Shown: positions 16,007 to 24,984, counted from the first letter of the stretch. The stretch is 40,548 nt of DNA from Pseudomonadota bacterium (GCA_947505245.1 CANNIZ010000042.1:1-40548); one strand, 5' to 3'. The notes: generated by a model not told the origin, from the letters alone. Made by a program: numbers and translations.

Positions 16007-16702
16007 ATGTTCACCCTGCCTTCTGACCCGGCGGTCCGCGTCCCGGTCGTGCTGCTGTCGCTCGTCACCGCGCTGCTCGTCGCGGTTCATTACGCGTCGA
16101 ACGGCCGGCACCCCTACGTCGCGCGCATGATCGGGTTCGCGTTGCTCGGACCGCCGCCGGTGATCGCTGCCTGGGCGCTCGGCTACGCCCCGTCCGCGGT
16201 CGGTGTGGGCCCGGGCGAACTCGGTCCGGCGCTCGCGTACGGGCTGCTCCTCGGCCTCGCGTTGCAGCCGATCATCGCCATGTCTGCGCGCTCGCTGCGT
16301 TCAAATCCGCCAGGCGCACCTCGTCCTGAGGTGAAACTCGACATCTGGACGTGGCGCGATGTCGGCCTGAATGCCGCCACGTGGATTGTCTACCTGGCCG
16401 CCTATGAAGCGTGTTTTCGTGGCGTGCTGCTGCAGGGGCTCGCGTCCACCCAGGGGCCGTGGGTGGCGACCGCCTCGATGATCGCAATGTACGCGCTTTA
16501 TCACCTGAAGCAGGAGCTCTCCGAGACGATCGGCACGTTCCCGATCGGCGTGGTGTTCGCGCTCGTTGCGCTCCATACCCACTCGTTCGTCGGTCCGTTC
16601 GTCGCGCACGTACTGATCGGCGTCGGGAACGACACCTGGGTCCTCTGGTTCCAGGGGAAGTTCCCACCTGGACGCGACGCCCAAGGGCCTCAGAACAGCT
16701 GA
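16007..16702 (+). CDS. CPBP-family intramembrane protease (CAAX protease-like)
   Basis: 231 residues, mostly hydrophobic with six or seven helices. The CPBP (Abi) motifs are partly conserved: YEACFRG (Glu 134, Arg 138), where the usual pair of glutamates is reduced to one because the first is Tyr; YALYHLKQE with His 166 for the FxxxH motif; and HVLIGVGND with His 211 for the third. Members are metal-dependent glutamyl proteases in the inner membrane or inactive relatives. I started at ATG 16007, where the first helix follows at once; the open frame continues upstream only through the divergent gene. The TGA overlaps the convergent HExxH gene by 13 bases. Confidence 0.78.
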   Translation: MFTLPSDPAVRVPVVLLSLVTALLVAVHYASNGRHPYVARMIGFALLGPPPVIAAWALGYAPSAVGVGPGELGPALAYGLLLGLALQPIIAMSARSLRSNPPGAPRPEVKLDIWTWRDVGLNAATWIVYLAAYEACFRGVLLQGLASTQGPWVATASMIAMYALYHLKQELSETIGTFPIGVVFALVALHTHSFVGPFVAHVLIGVGNDTWVLWFQGKFPPGRDAQGPQNS

Positions 16703-17298
16703 CGCAGCCACGGCAGGGCGAGCGCGACCACGTACAAGGCCGTGTACTCCCACGGGGACAACACGTCCGGGCCCCAGCAGCGCCGAAACAGGCGCAGCCC
16801 GATCTCGCCGAAGAGGGTGACGTAAAGCGCGAACAGCACCGCGATCACGGGCTCGTGGCCGCGAAACGCGATCGACCAGTCCGACGCGCTGGCGTGGCAG
16901 AACAGCCCCGAGGCTCCGAGGGAAGCGTCAGCAATCGGCAGGAAGAAACCGATCATCAGCGCGATCCGGCTCGACGTGTCAGGCGCGAGGATCCACCGCG
17001 CGACGCCCGCCGTCCCAAGCGCCATCGTCGTCCACACCACGGTCGGCGCCATCGCGATCAGCGGCCGATTCTCGTCTCCTTGGGGGAGCCACCGGACCTC
17101 TCCGAGGCGGAAATCGCCGCGGCTCGGAAACAGGTCGACCGACATCACGGTGCCGCCTTCCGCCTTCACGCTCACGTAGTGGGCGAATTCGTGTACGAGC
17201 GTCCCGCCTACGATCATGATCGGAACGAGGGAAAGCAGCAAGGCGTTCTCTTTGATGAAACGCCCGATCCGCGGGATTGAAAAGCCTTCGGCGCTCAT
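16690..17298 (-). CDS. Small integral-membrane HExxH metalloprotease-like protein
   Basis: 202 residues with about five hydrophobic segments. The zinc motif HEFAH (36-40) sits inside the first helix (PIMIVGGTLVHEFAHY), as in site-2 proteases and related M50-like membrane peptidases. A possible third-ligand region is FFLPIADAS (about 118-126), but the typical M50 NPDG motif is not evident, so the family is uncertain. It starts with ATG 17298 overlapping the PRPP synthase stop by four bases and so belongs to the acdA-prs-like transcription unit. Two predicted membrane proteases, this one and the CPBP protein, lie tail to tail with overlapping 3' ends. Substrate is unknown. Confidence 0.65.
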   Translation of the reverse strand: MSAEGFSIPRIGRFIKENALLLSLVPIMIVGGTLVHEFAHYVSVKAEGGTVMSVDLFPSRGDFRLGEVRWLPQGDENRPLIAMAPTVVWTTMALGTAGVARWILAPDTSSRIALMIGFFLPIADASLGASGLFCHASASDWSIAFRGHEPVIAVLFALYVTLFGEIGLRLFRRCWGPDVLSPWEYTALYVVALALPWLRQLF

Positions 17299-18299
17299 CC
17301 CTCGGTCACGCCGCGCACGCTCCCGCGGGCGTTCACCGAGTGGACGACCTCCGCGAGCACGGCTTCGATCGGGAAGCTCTGGTACCAGTCGGGCGCGCCC
17401 TCGTGCACCACAGACGACGTTCCCACCACGGCGAACCGAAACCCGCGCTTGCGGGCGCGCTCGGCGAGCCCATCGAGGCGGTCCCAGGCGGGCGCCGAAT
17501 GGATTGGGTGAATGCCTGCGATCACGATGTCACGGGCTCCGCATTCCCACAGCGCCTCGGCGGCGGCGACGGCGCTACCGGCGGTGTCCACGATGTCGTC
17601 CACGATCGTCACGGTGCGATCGCGCACCTCGCCGATCACGGTGGTGTGGTCGACGGTGTTCGGCTGGCTGTAGTCGCGCTCCTTCGACAGCGCGACGATG
17701 CCGCGGTGGAGATGCTTCGAAAAACGGCGCGCGAGCTGGAGCCCGCCGACGTCCGTGGACGCGAACAGCTCGCCTGCGAGCCCGCGCTGCTGCATCCAGT
17801 CGCCGAATGCGTGGGCGATGAACACGGGCTCGAACACGCACAGCGCTGGCGCGTAGGCGCCCGAGATCGCCTCGTTGTGCGGCTCGACGCTGATCACCAT
17901 CGAGGCGCCTGCCTCGCGCAGCATGCGCGCGAACAGCCCGGTCGACACGCCTTCGCGCGTTCGCCCTTTGCGCTTGTCCTGCCGGCTTCCGAGCAGGTAG
18001 GGCATCACGATCGTGACGCGCTCGGCGTCTGCGTGGCGGGCCGCGTCGACGGCATGCAGCAGCATCACGAGCCGGTCGTACGGGGAGTGATCGTCCGGCG
18101 CGCCGAGGCCCAGGGCGGCCCGCTGGAACACGTAAACGTCCGCGCCGCGGATGTTGTCGTCGATGACGTGTTTCCCTTCGCCGCACGCGAACCACACGTC
18201 CTTGCTCGGGGTGAGCGAGGTGCCGAGGTGCCCGGCCACGGCCGTCGCCAGGTCTCGAGCCCCTTCACATGCGAGCAGCTTGATCGGTGGTCTGTCCAT
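17295..18299 (-). CDS. prs: Ribose-phosphate pyrophosphokinase (PRPP synthase)
   Basis: 334 residues, slightly longer than the usual 310-320. It makes 5-phosphoribosyl-1-pyrophosphate from ribose 5-phosphate and ATP for purine, pyrimidine, histidine and tryptophan synthesis. The PRPP-binding loop VTIVDDIVDTAGS (about 250-262) is nearly perfect, and the ATP/catalytic loop SRQDKRKGRTRE corresponds to the family RQD-RKDR-PRE segment. SVEPHNEAI corresponds to the conserved DLH-type region in divergent form. Several loops differ from housekeeping Prs enzymes, so a specialised paralogue is possible. ATG 18299 is 9 bp from the end of the acyl-CoA dehydrogenase gene, and its stop overlaps the HExxH gene. 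Confidence 0.88.
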   Translation of the reverse strand: MDRPPIKLLACEGARDLATAVAGHLGTSLTPSKDVWFACGEGKHVIDDNIRGADVYVFQRAALGLGAPDDHSPYDRLVMLLHAVDAARHADAERVTIVMPYLLGSRQDKRKGRTREGVSTGLFARMLREAGASMVISVEPHNEAISGAYAPALCVFEPVFIAHAFGDWMQQRGLAGELFASTDVGGLQLARRFSKHLHRGIVALSKERDYSQPNTVDHTTVIGEVRDRTVTIVDDIVDTAGSAVAAAEALWECGARDIVIAGIHPIHSAPAWDRLDGLAERARKRGFRFAVVGTSSVVHEGAPDWYQSFPIEAVLAEVVHSVNARGSVRGVTEG

Positions 18300-18308
18300 G
18301 GCTGCAGC

Positions 18309-19454
18309 CTAACCCATCGTCTTGCTGATGATCTCGCGCATGATCTCGGTGGTGCCGCCGCCGATCGCGAGCAGGCGGGCGTCCCTCGCGAGCCGTTCAA
18401 CAGGCGCCTCGCGCATGTACCCCATGCCGCCGTACACCTGGACAGCTTCGCGGCAGACGAATTCAGCGACCTCGGCGGCGTGGTTCTTCGCCATCGCGAC
18501 CTCAGCGACGACGCTGCCCCCGCGCTTCATCTCGGCGGCGACCGCGTAGGTGAGGGCTTTTGCGCTCGCGGTGCGCGTCGCCATGTCGGCGAGCTTGTGG
18601 CGAATCACCTGGAACTTGCTGATCTTGCGTCCGAACGCCTCCCGCTCGTTCGCGTAGGCGCGCGCGAGCTCGAGGGCCCGCTCGGCGAGCGCGTGTCCCT
18701 GAATCGCCAGCATCAACCTTTCGTTCTCGAAATTCTGCATCAACGCGATGAACCCGCTACCTTCGGGCCCGATGCGGTTGGCGAGGGGGACGCGCACCCC
18801 GTCGAACGACAGCTCCGCCGTGTCCGACGCCCACCATCCCGTCTTTTTCAGCGCCTTCGACACCGTGAAGCCCGGCATTCCGCGCTCGACCACGAAGAAC
18901 GTCAGCCCGCCGTGTGGATCCTCGCTCGTGCGTGCGAGCGTGATCACGAGGTCAGCGCGCACGCCGGACGTGATGAACGTCTTTGAACCGGTGATCACGT
19001 ACGAGTCGCCGTCGCGCGCCGCTCGCGTGCGGACGCCAGCGACGTCCGAGCCTGTTCCAGGCTCCGTGATCGCGAGGGCGGCGATCTGCTCGCCGCGCAA
19101 CACGGGCGGAACAAAGCGTTGCTTCTGCGCGTCGTCTCCGAGCGCGAGGATCGGAGGGAGGGCGATCTCCAGGCTGCCGAGCCCGGCGACGGTGCCCGTC
19201 GAACCTCCCTTCAGCAGCTCTTCGGCGGCGACAATGCCGTGAAACACGTCCCCTCCGCCGCCACCCAGCGCGGTCGGAAACGTCGGGCCGAGCACGCCGG
19301 CGGCGCCCGCCTTCCTGTACAACCCGACGTCGAAGGACGCGTCCTCCTCCCAGCGATCCGCGTAGGGGGCGATCTCAGCGGCGACAAACCTCGCGACCTC
19401 GGTGCGGAGCGTCCGGTGGGAGTCGTCAAAGTAGCGGTCGAACAATGAAGACAC
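18309..19454 (-). CDS. Acyl-CoA dehydrogenase, LCAD/IVD-type catalytic site
   Basis: 381 residues from GTG 19454, the normal family length. FAD-binding and fold signatures are ITEPGTGSDVAG (about 129-140), TGSKTFITSG, REAFGRKISKFQVIRHKLADM and QVYGGMGYM. In medium- and short-chain enzymes the catalytic base is the Glu of an IYEGT motif near the C-terminus; here that site reads IGGGT. Glu 245 in NFENERLML lines up with the base used by isovaleryl- and long-chain acyl-CoA dehydrogenases, so the enzyme should be active on branched or long acyl chains. It oxidises acyl-CoA to enoyl-CoA and passes electrons to ETF. It is divergent from the MopE-repeat lipoprotein, with 130 bp between starts. Confidence 0.93.
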   Translation of the reverse strand: MSSLFDRYFDDSHRTLRTEVARFVAAEIAPYADRWEEDASFDVGLYRKAGAAGVLGPTFPTALGGGGGDVFHGIVAAEELLKGGSTGTVAGLGSLEIALPPILALGDDAQKQRFVPPVLRGEQIAALAITEPGTGSDVAGVRTRAARDGDSYVITGSKTFITSGVRADLVITLARTSEDPHGGLTFFVVERGMPGFTVSKALKKTGWWASDTAELSFDGVRVPLANRIGPEGSGFIALMQNFENERLMLAIQGHALAERALELARAYANEREAFGRKISKFQVIRHKLADMATRTASAKALTYAVAAEMKRGGSVVAEVAMAKNHAAEVAEFVCREAVQVYGGMGYMREAPVERLARDARLLAIGGGTTEIMREIISKTMG

Positions 19455-19490
19455 GTCGCCCCCTGGCCGAGGCGCCTGAATATCCGCCGG

Positions 19491-19496
19491 TTGACA
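19491..19496 (+). promoter_or_regulatory. Candidate -35 hexamer for the MopE-repeat lipoprotein gene
   Basis: A perfect TTGACA lies in the 130-bp divergent region, 89 bp before the ATG at 19585. At 17-18 bp spacing only a poor -10 (CACTTT/ACTTTC) is present. A TATCCT at 19546-19551 is a better -10 but is too far away to pair with it. The assignment is therefore tentative. Confidence 0.25.
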
Positions 19497-19584
19497 CTCG
19501 TCCAGGCGAACACCACTTTCCGGTGCGACTGACGTCTGCTCGCGCTATCCTGGCGGGCTGGGGCCGGCCTCGGCGAGGAAAATT

Positions 19585-22500
19585 ATGAAGCGCTACCTGT
19601 TCGGTGTGGTCGGCCTCGTCGCCGCCTGCAGCCGGTATGAACCCTCTCCGGATCTGTTCGCTGATCCGACACGATTGGATTTGGGTGAGGTCGGCGCCAC
19701 GTCCGGTTCGTCGCGCGAGGTCGTGTTCGCGAACGTAGGTCGCATCGACGTGCGCGTCACGGGGCTGCGCATCGAGGGTGACGAATACGGCGAACTCGTC
19801 GTCGGTGGCGAGATGGGCGTCGGCTCGGTGCTCGCTCCGGGTGAGACGGCGACCGTGGAGATGTCCGTCGAAGGCATCGATCCGTCGTCCTTCCTCGGCT
19901 CCCGCACTGCCTCGCTGATCGTCGACGTCGTCGGAGAGGAGGTGAACGCGCGCGGGTGCGGGGAAGACGTGCTCGTCGGCGGCGAAGACGAGGTCGTCGT
20001 CGCGCTGGACTGGTCCGTGCTCGATGTCTGCGACCTCGACGATGACGGCGCGCTGGCGGACGTGTGCGGCGGCGATGACTGCGACGACGCCGATCCGGAG
20101 GTCTACCCCGGCGCGGACGAGGCCTGTGACGGGCTCGACAACGACTGCGACGGGCTCGTCGACAACGCCGAAGATCGCGACGGCGACGGGTTTTCCGTGT
20201 GCGACGACTGCGACGACACCGATCCCAACGTGAACCCGAACATGGAAGAGGCGTGCGACGGCGTCGACGACAACTGCGACGGGCAGCTCGGCGATGGCGA
20301 GATCGACGAGGATCGCGACGGGTACCTGGTGTGCGCGGGCGACTGCGATGACGCCAACGACGTGGTGTTCCCTGGTGCGGACGAGCTGTGTGACCAGCTC
20401 GACAACGACTGCAACGGCATCACGGACGACACGACGGATCAGGACCTCGACAACGACGGCCAGACCGCGTGCGGTGGCGACTGTCGCCCGCGCGACGAGG
20501 TGTCCTACAAGGGCGCTCCCGAGGTCTGCGACGGCATCGACAACGACTGTGACACCGTCGTGCCGCTCGACGAAGCCGACGCGGACGAAGACACCTACCG
20601 CGAGTGCAGCGGGGACTGCGACGATCAGGACCCGCTCGCCAACCCTGGCATGGCCGAGCTGTGCAACGGCTTTGACGACGACTGCGACGGTCTCGTCGAC
20701 GAGGACGTGGACCTCGACAGCGACGGCGTCACCCCGTGCGGCGGGGATTGCGACGACTCCGATCCGGCCGTGCGCCCCGGCGCGCCCGAGGTCTGCGACG
20801 CGAAGGACAACGACTGCGACGGCAAGATCCCCGCGACCGAATTCGACGGCGACGGCGACGGCTCGGCGGGCTGCGTCGACTGCAACGATCAAGACGCCAA
20901 GGTGTTCCCCGGGGCCCTCGAGGTCTGCAACGGCCGCGACGACAACTGCGACAGCCTGATCCCGCTCGACGAGACGACGGACGCGGACCTTGACCAGTTC
21001 GTCGCCTGCCGCGACTGCGACGACCTCGACTCCACCACGTACCCGAGCGCGAAGGAGGTCTGCGACGGCGCCGACAACGACTGCGACGGCAACATCCCTG
21101 TCACGGAAACGACCGACGCGGACCTCGACACCTACGCGGTGTGTGCCGAGTGCGACGACACGAAGCCCCAGGTCCACCCCCTCGCGCCCGAGCTTTGCGA
21201 CGCGCTCGACGACGACTGCGACGGCAAGATCCCGGCCACCGAGGTGGACCTTGACGGCGACAAGTTCCTCGCGTGCGCCGAGTGCGATGACACGCGAAAA
21301 GACCGCGCGCCCGGGCTGCCCGAGGTGTGCGACGGCATCGACAACAACTGCGACCTCCTCGTCCCGGCCAACGAGGTCACCGACGCGGACAACGACGGCG
21401 CCGTCGCGTGCAAGGACTGCGACGACCTCGACGCGAGCCGCACGCCCGGCAAGCCCGAGATCTGCGATGGGAAGGACAACGACTGCGACGGCGTGATCCC
21501 CGCGAACGAGACCACCGACTTCGACGTCGACGGGTACGTCGCGTGCAAGGACTGCGACGACATCGATCCGAACAGCCACCCCGGGGCGCCCGAGGTCTGC
21601 GACGGGAAGGACAACAACTGCGACGGGATCATCCCCGACGAGGGCAACGACAACGACGGGGACGGCGTCACGTTCTGCGCGGACTGCGATGACAACAACT
21701 CGCTCGCGTACCCCGGCGCTCCTGAGCTGTGTGATCTCCGCGACAACAACTGCAACAACCTGATCGACGAGGGCGTCAACAACGACAAGGACGGCGACGG
21801 GTTCTCGGCGTGCACCGGTGACTGCAACGACAACAACGCAAAGATCGCGCCGGGCAAGGTCGAGGTCTGCGACTACGTCGACCAGGACTGCGACTTCGCC
21901 GTCGACGAGACGTTCAAGACCGGCGGCCGGTACGCGTCGCTGAAGGACTGCGGGTCGTGCGGAAACGACTGCAGCACCGTCTCGTTCGCGAACGGCGTGT
22001 CGTACTGCGATGTGCTGCCAGCGCTGCCCACGTGCGACTACACGTGCCTTCCCGGCTACTTCGACGTGGACGGCGCCGCGAAGAACGGCTGCGAGTGCAA
22101 GTTCATCAGCCCCATCGACGATCCGTTCGACGGCATCGACGCGAACTGCGACGGCAAGGACGGCGACCCGCTCACGGCCGTGTACGTGAGCGACGCCACG
22201 GGCTCGCCCACGGGCTCGGGCTCCATCGACGACCCCACCGACAGCATCGCGCTCGGGCTCAAGATCGCCGTCGCGCAGAACCTGCCGGACGTGCTCGTCG
22301 CAGCAGGCGACTACCCAGGCAACGTGACGCTGGTCGAAGGGATCAACGTGTGGGGCGGCTACGACCTCGCGTTCGAGGCGCGCGATGCCGCGGTGTTCTC
22401 GAGCCGCGTGATCGGCACGGGCTCGGGCCCGGCGGTGAAGGGCGTCCGGATCGACAGCGCGACGATCGTTGACGGGCTCGTGATCGAGGGGCACAACAAC

Positions 22501-23637
22501 CGGCAGCGAGGCGCGTCCTCCATCGCCGTGTGGCTGGAAGACTGCACGTCGGCGCTGGTCTTGTCCAACAACGACGTCTGGTCGGACCTCGGTCGCGACG
22601 GCGGCAACGGCATCAACGGCGTGGACGGCGCCGACGGGAAGAACGGCGGACCCGGTGTGCTCGGCGGCTTCGCGTACTGCAACGCCCTCCCCCAGGGCGG
22701 CGCCGGCGGCTCGCTGACCTGCGGCGCGTCGAATGTCTCCGGCGGACACGGCGCCAACGCTGCGTGCCCGTCGCAGTTCGTCGACCAGCCCGACGGCGTC
22801 GCCGGGTTGGGCGCCGGTGCGGGCGTCGGAGGGTTGGGCAGCTGCGACGCCGACGTGGACGCCAACAACCCCACCTACTACGGCGATCCCTGCAACGTGT
22901 GCGCGATCGACGTGTGCTGGGGCACGGGCACCGACGGCGGCAACGGCAGCATCGGGGCGGAAGGCAAGGGCGCCATCGCCGGGGTCGACGCCGACGGCGT
23001 GTTCGCGTCCGGCGGCCTGTGGACGCCGTCCAGCGGGGCGCTCGGCGGCTCAGGCCTGCCGGGCAGCGGCGGCGGCGGCGGCGGCATGGGCTCCGGCGCA
23101 GAGGTGGACGGCTGCGGTACGCGCGATCACCTGGGCGGCACCGGCGGCGGTGGCGGCTCGGGCGGTTGCGGATCGAGCGGTGGCAGCGGCGGTCAGGGCG
23201 GCGGTGGCTCGTTCGGATTGATCCTGTACTACTCGACGGCGTCGGTCTCGTTGCCTACGCTGACAGACAACGTGATCACGGCTGATGACGGCGGTCAGGG
23301 CGGCGCGGGCGGCGCGGGCGGCATCGGCGGCACCGGTGGCTTCGGCGGCACCGGCGGCCGGGCCGACCGGATCACGGCCTGGTGCGGCCAGGATGCAGGC
23401 GACGGCGGGCTCGGCGGCGGAGGTGGCAACGGCGGCGGCGGCGGCGGCGGCGCGGGCGGCCCGAGCTTCGCGATCTACTCGCTGGGCACGGTCCCAGCGC
23501 TGACCTTCCCGGTGGGCTCGAACGTGCTGTCCAACGGCGAGGGCGGCGCCTTCGGCCAGGGCGGTTCGGGCGGCATCGGCGTCGCGAGCGACGGACTCGA
23601 CGGCGTGGACGGCGCCGCGGGTTTGAAGAACTGGTAG
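19585..23637 (+). CDS. Large lipoprotein with 14 MopE-type Cys/Asp repeats and Gly-rich tail
   Basis: 1350 residues. MKRYLFGVVGLVAACS is a lipoprotein signal with Cys 15, and GAGGA precedes ATG 19585. Residues about 25-125 look like an ASH/choice-of-anchor-D Ig-like domain (LDLGEVGATSGSS ... LAPGETATVEMS). Residues 164-776 hold 14 repeats of about 44 residues (DCDDxDPxxxPGAxExCDGxDNDCDG), the putative metal-binding motif of MopE proteins, rich in paired Cys and in calcium-type Asp loops. A Cys-rich link follows, then a region starting AVYVSDATGSPTGSGS that resembles a right-handed beta-helix (LVEGINVWGGYD, IVDGLVIEG), and from about residue 1003 a Gly/Asn/Asp-rich tail. It is probably displayed on the cell surface; metal binding or adhesion is inference. 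coaX begins 19 bp downstream. Confidence 0.9.
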   Translation: MKRYLFGVVGLVAACSRYEPSPDLFADPTRLDLGEVGATSGSSREVVFANVGRIDVRVTGLRIEGDEYGELVVGGEMGVGSVLAPGETATVEMSVEGIDPSSFLGSRTASLIVDVVGEEVNARGCGEDVLVGGEDEVVVALDWSVLDVCDLDDDGALADVCGGDDCDDADPEVYPGADEACDGLDNDCDGLVDNAEDRDGDGFSVCDDCDDTDPNVNPNMEEACDGVDDNCDGQLGDGEIDEDRDGYLVCAGDCDDANDVVFPGADELCDQLDNDCNGITDDTTDQDLDNDGQTACGGDCRPRDEVSYKGAPEVCDGIDNDCDTVVPLDEADADEDTYRECSGDCDDQDPLANPGMAELCNGFDDDCDGLVDEDVDLDSDGVTPCGGDCDDSDPAVRPGAPEVCDAKDNDCDGKIPATEFDGDGDGSAGCVDCNDQDAKVFPGALEVCNGRDDNCDSLIPLDETTDADLDQFVACRDCDDLDSTTYPSAKEVCDGADNDCDGNIPVTETTDADLDTYAVCAECDDTKPQVHPLAPELCDALDDDCDGKIPATEVDLDGDKFLACAECDDTRKDRAPGLPEVCDGIDNNCDLLVPANEVTDADNDGAVACKDCDDLDASRTPGKPEICDGKDNDCDGVIPANETTDFDVDGYVACKDCDDIDPNSHPGAPEVCDGKDNNCDGIIPDEGNDNDGDGVTFCADCDDNNSLAYPGAPELCDLRDNNCNNLIDEGVNNDKDGDGFSACTGDCNDNNAKIAPGKVEVCDYVDQDCDFAVDETFKTGGRYASLKDCGSCGNDCSTVSFANGVSYCDVLPALPTCDYTCLPGYFDVDGAAKNGCECKFISPIDDPFDGIDANCDGKDGDPLTAVYVSDATGSPTGSGSIDDPTDSIALGLKIAVAQNLPDVLVAAGDYPGNVTLVEGINVWGGYDLAFEARDAAVFSSRVIGTGSGPAVKGVRIDSATIVDGLVIEGHNNRQRGASSIAVWLEDCTSALVLSNNDVWSDLGRDGGNGINGVDGADGKNGGPGVLGGFAYCNALPQGGAGGSLTCGASNVSGGHGANAACPSQFVDQPDGVAGLGAGAGVGGLGSCDADVDANNPTYYGDPCNVCAIDVCWGTGTDGGNGSIGAEGKGAIAGVDADGVFASGGLWTPSSGALGGSGLPGSGGGGGGMGSGAEVDGCGTRDHLGGTGGGGGSGGCGSSGGSGGQGGGGSFGLILYYSTASVSLPTLTDNVITADDGGQGGAGGAGGIGGTGGFGGTGGRADRITAWCGQDAGDGGLGGGGGNGGGGGGGAGGPSFAIYSLGTVPALTFPVGSNVLSNGEGGAFGQGGSGGIGVASDGLDGVDGAAGLKNW
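20074..21912 (+). repeat. Array of 14 in-frame ~132-bp coding repeats (MopE-type motif)
   Basis: Fourteen diverged units of about 44 codons encode DCDDxDP - P-G-A - E-x-C-D - D-x-D/N-C-D - DxDGDG. Units are similar at protein level but differ in DNA, so the array is old rather than freshly duplicated. Unit 4 (DCRPRDEVSYKGA) has lost the acidic DCDD core. Units 9 and 10 have Glu-Cys-Asp-Asp in place of Asp-Cys-Asp-Asp, and units 6-12 share a KIPATE/VIPANE-type linker, suggesting local expansion of that sub-block. Confidence 0.92.
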
Positions 23638-23656
23638 AGTCGCCGCCGGAGGCCTT

Positions 23657-24418
23657 GTGGTCCTTGCGATCGACGTCGGCAACACCAATATCGTGCTCGG
23701 TCTCATGGAGGGCGAGCGCGTCGTAGAGACGTTCCGCATCTCTACGCAGCAGCGCACCACGGACGAACTCGGCCTGTTGATGGTGCAGCTGTTCGCGCAC
23801 CGCGGCATCTCGAAGGACAAGATCGACGGAGCGATCGTCAGCACCGTCGTGCCGTCCGTGCTGTACACGATCGACAAGGCGTGCCGCCGGTACCTCGACC
23901 TCGACCTGCTCGTCGTCGGGAAGAAGCTCAAGACCGGCGTTCGCGTGCGGACCGACAACCCCCGCGAGGTCGGCGCGGACCGCATCGTCAACGCCGCCGC
24001 GGCGATCCACAAGTGGGGCGCGCCGATCGTGGTCGTCGACCTCGGCACGGCCACCACCTTCGACTGTGTCGACGCGAACGGCGACTACGTCGGTGGCGCG
24101 ATCGCCCCCGGCTTCAAGATCTCGGAGGAGGCGCTCGTGTCGCGCACGGCGCAGCTGCCGCGCGTGGAGCTGGTGCGGCCGCCAGCGGCGATCGGCACGA
24201 ACACGGTGCACGCGATGCAGTCCGGGTTGCTGTTCGGCTACGCGGGCCTTTGCGACGCGCTCGCCCGGCGCTGCAAAGAAGAGCTCGGCGGCAAGGCGAA
24301 GGTGGTCGCTACGGGTGGGCTGGCGACGCTCGTGGCGCGCGAGAGCGAGGTGATCGAGGAGGTCGACGCGTACCTTACGCTGCGCGGGCTGGCGTTGTTG
24401 TGGGCGCGGAACCGCTGA
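23657..24418 (+). CDS. coaX: Type III pantothenate kinase
   Basis: 253 residues from GTG 23657, preceded by GGAGG at a good distance. It phosphorylates pantothenate, the first step of coenzyme A synthesis. Family motifs are AIDVGNTN (4-11, phosphate loop), GADR (106-109, pantothenate binding) and DLGTATTFD (128-136), with the full ASKHA fold length. CoaX enzymes need a monovalent cation, usually potassium or ammonium, and are not inhibited by CoA. It lies 19 bp after the MopE-repeat lipoprotein gene and may share its transcript, though the functions are unrelated. The gene ends at a hairpin-rich intergenic region. Confidence 0.96.
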   Translation: MVLAIDVGNTNIVLGLMEGERVVETFRISTQQRTTDELGLLMVQLFAHRGISKDKIDGAIVSTVVPSVLYTIDKACRRYLDLDLLVVGKKLKTGVRVRTDNPREVGADRIVNAAAAIHKWGAPIVVVDLGTATTFDCVDANGDYVGGAIAPGFKISEEALVSRTAQLPRVELVRPPAAIGTNTVHAMQSGLLFGYAGLCDALARRCKEELGGKAKVVATGGLATLVARESEVIEEVDAYLTLRGLALLWARNR

Positions 24419-24430
24419 TTCAATCCCCTT

Positions 24431-24502
24431 GATTCCCGCCCGCCTGCGGCGTGCTCCCCACCCCCCAGCGCCGTTGGCGCGCGCCCCCGGGTGGGGCGCT
24501 TC
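24431..24502 (+). repeat. Left arm of imperfect inverted repeat, REP-like double hairpin
   Basis: Starts GATTCCCGC and ends GCGCTTC. It contains a small hairpin CCGC-CT-GCGG (24440-24449) and a larger nested hairpin with CCCCACCC (24456-24463) pairing to GGGTGGGG (24489-24496) around GCGCC-GTT-GGCGC (24468-24480). The reverse complement of 24985-25049 matches it over most of its length with a few mismatches and small gaps. Confidence 0.75.
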
Positions 24503-24699
24503 ATTCCTTGCGTTGGAAGGTCAAATTCAGTGGCCGTGGCGGCTGGCGACTGAGATGTTGTCGCGCTCGGAACGCGCGCCAAGCCGTTGTTGGTGTCCCA
24601 CAGCGCTCCCGGGCGCTTGTTCACCCTCGTGCTGCGGGTGGACTCGCGGGTTTCGAGGGGCGATGGCTCGGGACGGTTCGGCGAGTCCCCTCCTCGCGC

Positions 24700-24720
24700 G
24701 AGGGCCATTTTTCGGCCCTC
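24700..24720. repeat. Perfect 7-bp stem hairpin inside the gene-free interval
   Basis: GAGGGCC and GGCCCTC flank a seven-base loop ATTTTTC. It lies midway between the two inverted arms. The run of five T is in the loop, not after the stem, so it is not a standard intrinsic terminator on the plus strand. Confidence 0.6.
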
Positions 24721-24984
24721 CCAGCGGGCGTCGCGTGACAGCGAGCTCGGTCGAAGGCGCTCCCCAACGATGACGCCTCGCGCGCAATCCTCGACCCTCG
24801 TGTGGAGCGTGGGTTCGCCGCCCTGGCACGACCTTTCGACCCGGATCGCCACCAGCGAACCCACGCGGAGCGCGAGGGCACCAAGCGCCCAGAAGCGATC
24901 GGGAGTTCCACGACCTGTTGGGCGCGCGGTAGCTCGCCGACCCATCCCATTCGGAAACGAGCAAAACCGCAGTCCGAACGCCGT

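Noticed and set aside
19426..22749. Long minus-strand open frame (1107 codons) opposite the MopE-repeat gene, with regular Val/Ala-rich repeats
   Set aside because: It is the antisense of the GAC/TGC-rich repeats, which cannot easily form stops on the other strand. The plus strand has the lipoprotein signal, ribosome site and known repeat motif.
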